From positions 9,490,758-9,554,757 of the forward strand of contig NC_134536.1 of assembly GCF_050624435.1 (NCBI RefSeq): a stretch of DNA of 64,000 nt, in the 5' to 3' direction. Position 1 is the first letter of the stretch; each line of letters starts with the position of its first letter. This DNA comes from Tenrec ecaudatus. Lineage: Eukaryota; Chordata; Mammalia; Afrosoricida; Tenrecidae. A program made the translations under genes and the position numbers. Of this stretch, positions 62,601 to 64,000 are shown one piece after another. The notes under the pieces are model-generated. The model did not search any database. It was not told the DNA's origin and was given only the letters and a program-made list of their open reading frames with translations.

Positions 62601-62892
62601 CAGGGCCGCCCCTGAAGGCCATGCTCCCAATGCCCAGTGTATGGGAGCTGTGCCAAACCCGCAGAGTGGCCCACAGTCCCCGACCAGCCTGCCGCTCACC
62701 ATGGGGAAGCTCAGCTTCTGGGTGATCTCCCGGTAGTCCTCGTTTCTCTCCTTCACCTGCGACTGCCCGGCTGTCAGGTGGCTGCAGATGAAGCAGAAGC
62801 TGGTGCTGTGGAACTGGAGGCGGATGCCCACGGCGCCTTTGTTGCCCGTCTTTCCGCCCATGCCAGTCTTCACCGTGTCGATGGCCACGTCC
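39916..62892 (-). CDS. SYNJ2: SYNJ2 (synaptojanin 2), C-terminal 13 exons (about 847 aa; 5' part outside window)
   Basis: Reading down the - strand, exons 62892-62700, 60610-60452, 59350-59194, 58186-58069, 54471-54253, 54164-54086, 51850-51682, 50741-50568, 48549-48424, 46031-45919, 43862-43754, 42977-42802 and 40668-39916 join in phase with GT-AG introns. The order is: most of the inositol polyphosphate 5-phosphatase domain ([20 protein letters not shown], motif FWCGDFNYR, motif [17 protein letters not shown]); the RRM-like DUF1866 domain; acidic linkers ([19 protein letters not shown]); and a proline-rich tail with PPIPKPR and [10 protein letters not shown] (SH3-binding type), DPFWNLL (adaptor-binding DPF type) and a C-terminal FDPLAKT that matches human SYNJ2 as I recall it. 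Known role: removes phosphates from PI(4,5)P2 and PI(3,4,5)P3 in endocytosis and actin-linked traffic. Catalytic motifs are intact. The Sac domain should lie beyond 64000. Confidence 0.97.
40733..40763. repeat. (CA)n microsatellite in the last SYNJ2 intron
   Basis: CA repeat with one G interruption. In the SYNJ2 pre-mRNA it reads UG-rich, about 65 nt upstream of the last acceptor. Confidence 0.9.
40940..41022 (+). mobile_element. L1-type 3' end, short tail fragment
   Basis: Terminal part only: GTATGGATTGTGGTAGGAG then GAGCCCTCAATAAAAGT and an A-run. Confidence 0.55.
41080..41260 (-). mobile_element. AfroSINE-type SINE
   Basis: CCAGTGACTCGATTCTGACT and GGTGGGTTTGAACCACCGAC are present; the middle is eroded. 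Confidence 0.6.
42124..42153. repeat. (GGGC)n tract, G-quadruplex prone
   Basis: GCGGGCGGGCGGGCGGGCGG repeated through to CGGAG; six or more G3 runs spaced by single C. Confidence 0.88.
42232..42242. promoter_or_regulatory. NRF1-type palindrome
   Basis: TGCGCATGCGC contains the full self-complementary NRF1 core and lies 30 bp from the CTCF-type motif. Confidence 0.6.
42273..42290 (-). promoter_or_regulatory. CTCF-type motif
   Basis: AGCGCCCCCTGGTGGCCG, the reverse complement of the classic CTCF core CCACCAGGGGGCGC. Although SINE heads share CCTGGTGGC, the flanks here are CpG-rich unique sequence. Confidence 0.65.
42379..42577 (-). mobile_element. AfroSINE-type SINE
   Basis: From GAAACTCACAGCCATCGAG to CTGCACAACCAGGGCTCC. 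It borders the CpG-rich segment on its right. Confidence 0.72.
42802..42977 (-). CDS. SYNJ2: SYNJ2 exon, proline-rich tail (176 nt)
   Basis: Acceptor TTTGTTCCAG, donor GTAAGG at 42801-42796. It encodes [20 protein letters not shown], then [20 protein letters not shown] and RRTGK. It contains SH3-ligand-like PxxP stretches. Confidence 0.94.
43330..43632 (-). mobile_element. Two AfroSINE-type SINE copies in tandem
   Basis: About 43330-43465 (GGAGGATTTGAACTGCTGAC, TGGCCACCAGGCTCC) and 43475-43632 (GTTGCATGGAGTCAATTCTG, GGGTTTGACCTGCTGGCC), both minus. Confidence 0.6.
43754..43862 (-). CDS. SYNJ2: SYNJ2 exon, proline-rich tail (109 nt)
   Basis: Acceptor TCTCCTCAAG, donor GTGGGC at 43753-43748. 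It encodes [20 protein letters not shown], then [16 protein letters not shown]. It leaves one base of a Gly codon. Confidence 0.94.
44060..44192 (-). mobile_element. AfroSINE-type SINE, partial
   Basis: GTGCCTCTTTACAGGAGTG, ACCACAGACTGTGCGGTTAG and CTACAGTGCCACCAGGG. Confidence 0.5.
44572..45151 (+). mobile_element. LTR-like repeat, copy A, nested in a SINE
   Basis: Starts GTGGTAGTTACATAATCTGA and ends GTAGTCTACCTAGACTAACA, about 580 bp, with a TATATATAAACC stretch near 45083. The minus SINE around it is split: GCTGGTGGGTT before, CTGGGCTCAAACATCTAACC after. Confidence 0.65.
45538..45728 (+). mobile_element. AfroSINE-type SINE between the two LTR-like copies
   Basis: GGAGCCCTGGTGGGGGTAGA, GGTCAGCGGTTTGAAACCGC and CGACCAATGGCAGTGAGTTT. 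A well-preserved copy. Confidence 0.75.
45919..46031 (-). CDS. SYNJ2: SYNJ2 exon flanked by two LTR-like copies
   Basis: Acceptor TTTTTTCTAG, donor GTGAGT at 45918-45913. It encodes [20 protein letters not shown], then [17 protein letters not shown]. It is 113 nt long, so skipping it would break the frame. Confidence 0.95.
46231..46757 (+). mobile_element. LTR-like repeat, copy B, direct orientation to copy A
   Basis: Starts GTGGTAGTTACATAATCTGG and ends CTAGTCTACCTGGACTCACA. It aligns with copy A over its length, including GAAGCCACGTGGAGACCCCT and GTGAGTCTGAAGAGGACTTT. Confidence 0.65.
46965..47052. mobile_element. Possible hAT-like terminal fragment
   Basis: The stretch GGCCCTTGGCGGGAAAAAGG followed by TCCCCCACCCCTG resembles the end of hAT-type repeats. 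No matching left terminus or target duplication was found. Confidence 0.3.
47165..47280 (+). mobile_element. L1-type 3' end, short tail fragment
   Basis: GATGTACAAATGCGCTTGAT, GGATTGTTATGAGAGCTC and GAGCCCCCAATACAATGATT followed by an A-rich tail. Confidence 0.6.
47405..47570 (+). mobile_element. AfroSINE-type SINE, decayed
   Basis: GGTATGTTATGCATTGGGGT, GACAGTTCTACTCTGTCTTA and ACTAGGAGTCAGACCTAACT. Confidence 0.5.
47592..47622. repeat. (CA)n microsatellite
   Basis: An uninterrupted CA run of about 15 units preceded by TATATGTACGTA. Confidence 0.9.
47838..47975 (-). mobile_element. AfroSINE-type SINE, partial
   Basis: GGAGTAGAACTGCCCTCTTG and CAGACACCACCTCTTTCTCC; the head is missing. Confidence 0.5.
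48267..48285 (-). promoter_or_regulatory. CTCF-like motif
   Basis: GCGGCGCCCCCTGGCGGGC, one base off the common core (CTGGCGG in place of CTGGTGG), same orientation as 42273-42290. Confidence 0.5.
48424..48549 (-). CDS. SYNJ2: SYNJ2 exon, start of proline-rich region
   Basis: Acceptor ATGTCCTCCAG, donor GTAAGC at 48423-48418. It encodes [20 protein letters not shown], then [20 protein letters not shown]. The frame stays open into the downstream intron for about 130 codons (see findings). Confidence 0.94.
49998..50190 (+). mobile_element. AfroSINE-type SINE
   Basis: GTTGGCAGTTCAAACCTTGC, GTGGAGCAGTTCTAATCTAC and CATGAGTCGGAATCATTTT. Confidence 0.65.
50568..50741 (-). CDS. SYNJ2: SYNJ2 exon, acidic linker
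   Basis: Acceptor CTGCTCCCAG, donor GTAGGT at 50567-50562. It encodes [35 protein letters not shown] and [12 protein letters not shown]. This is a variable, strongly acidic segment. Confidence 0.94.
51430..51590 (-). mobile_element. AfroSINE-type SINE
   Basis: GGAGCAGCTGGTAGGTTTGA, CAGCAAGTAGCTCAAACACC and CACAGTGCCAACAGGCC. Confidence 0.6.
51682..51850 (-). CDS. SYNJ2: SYNJ2 exon after RRM-like domain
   Basis: Acceptor CTTTGTAG, donor GTTTGT at 51681-51676. It encodes [30 protein letters not shown] and [17 protein letters not shown]. The donor GTTTGT is weaker than most in this gene, but phase and homology fix it. Confidence 0.94.
52025..52247 (+). mobile_element. Second hAT nonautonomous family with perfect 8-bp target duplication
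   Basis: A 223-bp element starting CAGATGTCCTCAAACTACGG and ending AGTTTGAGGGCCCCTG (imperfect inverted termini). GTCTAAAT is duplicated exactly at 52017-52024 and 52248-52255. It is distinct from SPIN in its interior (CGGCC-rich ends, ATTTATCTGGCTCGC). Similar hAT families occur in bats, opossum and tenrec; the exact name is uncertain. Confidence 0.85.
52340..52495 (+). mobile_element. L1-type 3' end, short tail fragment
   Basis: GCTTTGAGAATGATTGGGGC, GGATTGTGATAAGAGTTC and CCCTAATAAAATGTAAAAAA. It lies just downstream of the 52025-52247 hAT copy. Confidence 0.6.
53449..53640 (+). mobile_element. SPIN-type nonautonomous hAT transposon, copy 3, perfect target duplication
   Basis: A 192-bp element from CTGTGGTTGTCAACC to GGTTGAGAACCGCTG. 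The 8-bp duplication CTCTAAAG is exact at 53441-53448 and 53641-53648. It lies in the SYNJ2 intron between 54085 and 51851. Confidence 0.93.
53704..53913 (-). mobile_element. AfroSINE-type SINE
   Basis: ACACCAAACTCACTGCCGTC, CAGAGTAGAACTGCCCCAGT and GGAGCAGCTGGTGAGTTCC. Nearly full length. Confidence 0.72.
54086..54164 (-). CDS. SYNJ2: SYNJ2 exon, RRM-like domain (79 nt)
   Basis: Acceptor TATTCCAG, donor GTAGGG at 54085-54080. It encodes [20 protein letters not shown] then [14 protein letters not shown] is the RNP1-like strand. Confidence 0.95.
54253..54471 (-). CDS. SYNJ2: SYNJ2 exon, RRM-like domain
   Basis: Acceptor GTCCCACAG, donor GTATGC at 54252-54247. It encodes [40 protein letters not shown] and on to [20 protein letters not shown] resembles an RNP2-like strand of the DUF1866 fold. 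Confidence 0.96.
54740..55200 (+). mobile_element. Possible solo LTR (ERV1-like)
   Basis: Contains CCTCAATTAAAGCTCCCACT followed by a T-rich GGCCATTTTTTCTATCC, like the poly(A)-signal end of gammaretrovirus-type LTRs. Ends are not defined and there is no coding content. Confidence 0.4.
55270..55510 (-). mobile_element. Ancient L1-type 3' UTR fragment
   Basis: GCTGTAAAAATATACATAAC, CATTACTGAACAGAAACTCT and CTGTCCCTGGTAACCACTGC match the same old L1 region as 31395-31900. Confidence 0.5.
56065..56460 (-). mobile_element. Two AfroSINE-type SINE copies beside the mariner
   Basis: About 56065-56245 (GCTGGTGGGTTCAAATTGCT) and 56268-56460 (CTAGTGGGTTCACACTATTG, CACTGAGCCACCAGAAC). The second ends 8 bp before the mariner. 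Confidence 0.6.
56469..57751 (-). mobile_element. Full-length fossil mariner transposon
   Basis: A 1283-bp interval flanked by TA on both sides (56467-56468 and 57752-57753). Left terminus TGAGGGGTTACCCAAGACAA; the right terminus read on the minus strand is CGAGGGAGTACCCAAAAAAC, an imperfect inverted repeat. The interior encodes a decayed mariner transposase on the minus strand. The size is that of a complete mariner. It lies in a SYNJ2 intron in the same orientation as the gene. Confidence 0.85.
56540..57620 (-). pseudogene. Degenerate mariner transposase
   Basis: With frame changes and stops, minus-strand segments read [26 protein letters not shown] and CDFFLF. These correspond to the D,D34D blocks [24 protein letters not shown] and PCDFFLF of mariner transposases. 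The first catalytic Asp reads Asn. It is not functional. Confidence 0.82.
58069..58186 (-). CDS. SYNJ2: SYNJ2 exon, end of 5-phosphatase domain (tandem NAGNAG acceptor)
   Basis: Donor GTACGT at 58068-58063. The acceptor region reads GAGCAGCAG on the minus strand. The AG that gives a start at 58186 yields [20 protein letters not shown], then the conserved [11 protein letters not shown] start at 58183 removes only the first Ala. Both keep the frame; the longer form matches human as I recall it. Confidence 0.93.
58745..58905 (-). mobile_element. AfroSINE-type SINE
   Basis: CAAACCCCAAACCACTTTCA, GCTGGTGGGTTTAGACTGCT and GAATCCACCAGGGCTGC. Confidence 0.6.
59194..59350 (-). CDS. SYNJ2: SYNJ2 exon with 5-phosphatase motif 2
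   Basis: Acceptor CTATGCAG, donor GTGCAG at 59193-59188. It encodes [40 protein letters not shown] and [20 protein letters not shown] is the second signature motif. It leaves one base. Confidence 0.97.
59590..60366 (+). pseudogene. RTE/BovB-like LINE 3' end remnant
   Basis: The + frames read [39 protein letters not shown] and [11 protein letters not shown], the conserved C-terminal RT region of RTE/BovB. The copy ends near GGAACCAACTCAATGGTACC and AACAACA, the family 3' terminus. It lies in a SYNJ2 intron, antisense to the gene. Confidence 0.78.
60401..60434. repeat. (GT)/(GC) alternating tract next to a SYNJ2 donor
   Basis: GTGTGTGCGCGCGCGCACGC then a GT run; strict alternating purine-pyrimidine. 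On the SYNJ2 strand it begins 12 nt after the donor of exon 60452-60610. Confidence 0.9.
60452..60610 (-). CDS. SYNJ2: SYNJ2 exon with 5-phosphatase motif 1
   Basis: A phase 0-0 exon of 53 codons, acceptor TCACCCAG, donor GTCAGT at 60451-60446. It encodes [20 protein letters not shown], then [20 protein letters not shown] and [15 protein letters not shown] is the family's motif 1 (Mg2+ and phosphate site). Confidence 0.97.
60733..60860 (-). mobile_element. AfroSINE-type SINE, partial
   Basis: AAAACCCCAAACCCACTGCT, GCTGACTCATGGCGAACC and GCAGGTAGAAGTGCCCCTG; the tRNA-like head is missing. Confidence 0.6.
61140..61315 (-). mobile_element. AfroSINE-type SINE
   Basis: AAACCCACTGCCATTGAGTC and GGTGGGTGGGTTTGAACCTC, ending GGTCATCAGGGCTTC. 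Confidence 0.65.
61977..61994 (+). promoter_or_regulatory. CTCF-type motif, opposite orientation
   Basis: CCACCACTAGAGGGCAGC contains the consensus core CCACTAGAGGGCAG in forward orientation. Confidence 0.55.
62050..62220 (-). mobile_element. AfroSINE-type SINE
   Basis: CGGAGCTGATGGTGGTTTCG, AACTGCCGACTAGGTGG and CGTAACCACTACACTGCAGG. Confidence 0.65.
62700..62892 (-). CDS. SYNJ2: SYNJ2 exon, 5-phosphatase core (first in window)
   Basis: The acceptor on the minus strand (CCGTTGCAG) lies just above 62892; donor GTGAGC is at 62699-62694. It encodes [20 protein letters not shown], then [19 protein letters not shown] and ends LSFPM. The first base completes a codon from an exon outside the window. 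Confidence 0.96.
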
Positions 62893-63879
62893 CTGCAACG
62901 GAAGCGCACACACTGCGTCGGTTCCTGGGCGGCTACAGGGACACGCAGAAACCCGGTTTGCTGCAGAGCAAGGCCCCGGCCTCCGGGAGTGGACTTCTGC
63001 CCCGAGACGCTACTGGGTCACGTCTTGTCGGGTAGCCGACACCACGACACCCACCACTTCCCTTGTGAGGGGGCCTCTTCCTCTCCCTGGGGACAAGTTC
63101 TCTTGTCCAAGCCACTGGGCATCTCCTGGACAGCTCTGTACACAGAGGGTCCCCAGGGACACTCGCAGTGGGACTCAGGAGGTGTTGTTGGGTGCTGCTT
63201 TGAGTTCCCATGTTGTCCCTAATGCTGCAAAAGCATGAAGGCCTTGTCACAGTACCCCACCTCACCCCCACTCCACCCAGCTTCCCTACAAAGTACAGGG
63301 GGCGGGGTACCATCAGATCATCTACATAGTCCGAGGACTAGATGCTGGCCACTGTCTGGGCTAGGCATGTGTGTTTCCGACTTCCAATTCCCACAGACTC
63401 CTGCTCACACGTAGGCCAACTTCCTGCTGCTCTTGAACACACACGTGGCAAAGCACACACTTACTCAACACACGCCCGTTCAACACTATCCCTCCCAGGT
63501 GTCACCAGCCTGGGGGATCGCTCTGCCATTTCAGGGGCAGTGACATTTACTCTCTCCGTCCCTTACCCTTCTCAACTGAGCTTGAGAGTCATTGGCCACC
63601 TGATCAGACAGATGATTCTTCAGAGAGTTACGTCTTCTGGGTCGTCCCTGAGTAGTCCTTGCGTCTCTCCTTCGTTTGTTCTGTTTGTAAGTGACTTCAC
63701 AGGGGTAGTTTGGGGTTGAGGTTTAAAGATAACTTCCTAGTTCTTCTGGCCTTAGGGGAATCCAGTGAGCCCACAGGAGGAGTTTGACGTTCTGTTTCAC
63801 ATAACACGCCAACTTCTCATCTACACACGTGAGCAGTCCAGCCATGGACCCAGGCATGGGCCCAGATGATCATAAAGAT
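62893..63879. other. SYNJ2 intron, unrecognised
   Basis: The next upstream exon expected from the family (LVGVCLYIFV region) is not found here and must lie beyond the window. Confidence 0.5.
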
Positions 63880-64000
63880 CCAAAGGAAAATGAGGAGCTG
63901 ATACCAAGGGCTCGAGTAGAAAGAAAATGATGGCAACATAGGTACAAACGTGCTTTACGCAATGGATGGATGGATTGTGATCAGAGCTGTACGAGCCCCC
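63880..64000 (+). mobile_element. L1-type 3' end, cut by the window edge
   Basis: GAGGAGCTGATACCAAGGGC, GGTACAAACGTGCTTTACGC and GTGATCAGAGCTGTACGAGC, ending at the window boundary in the last bases of the family. Confidence 0.6.

Noticed and set aside
63000-64000. Next upstream SYNJ2 exon
   Set aside because: No minus-strand stretch matched the expected 5-phosphatase sequence preceding [10 protein letters not shown] with an AG acceptor and in-phase donor.

Overview
This is nuclear genomic DNA from a placental mammal. The coding content is two spliced genes with short exons and consensus GT-AG introns. Everything else is introns, UTRs and interspersed repeats. The repeats point to Afrotheria, most likely a tenrec such as Echinops. 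There are dozens of tRNA-derived SINEs of AfroSINE type, RTE/BovB-like LINE remnants, a recurring L1-type 3' end, and three SPIN-type hAT copies. SPIN is a horizontally transferred transposon known from tenrec among afrotherians. The species call is an inference.

Left half (1-32.9 kb, + strand): SERAC1. Sixteen coding exons from 89 to 30726 join without a frameshift into a 654-residue protein with a stop, the same length as human SERAC1. Position 1 lies in the intron before the first coding exon. A 3' UTR of about 2.2 kb probably runs to an AATAAA near 32877 and contains an ancient L1 3' end.

Centre (about 32.9-36.9 kb): the convergent intergenic interval. It carries LTR-like sequence (34.2-35.1 kb) and little else recognisable.

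Right half (about 36.9-64 kb, - strand): the 3' part of SYNJ2 (synaptojanin 2). Thirteen exons from 62892 down to the stop at 39916 encode the C-terminal 847 or so residues: most of the inositol 5-phosphatase domain with both signature motifs, the RRM-like domain and the proline-rich tail. The 5' exons (Sac domain and start of the 5-phosphatase domain) lie beyond 64000. Tail-to-tail SERAC1 and SYNJ2 is the arrangement of human 6q25.3.

The two genes share no evident pathway. SERAC1 acts in phosphatidylglycerol remodelling at mitochondria-ER contacts. SYNJ2 dephosphorylates phosphoinositides in endocytic traffic. Points beyond the genes: hAT copies with intact 8-bp target duplications, a full-length fossil mariner, nested retrotransposons, two LTR-like copies in direct orientation flanking one SYNJ2 exon, CpG-rich intronic segments with CTCF- and NRF1-type motifs, a tandem splice acceptor, and dinucleotide repeats beside SYNJ2 splice sites. 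I found no RNA gene, CRISPR array, prokaryotic feature or new multigene system.
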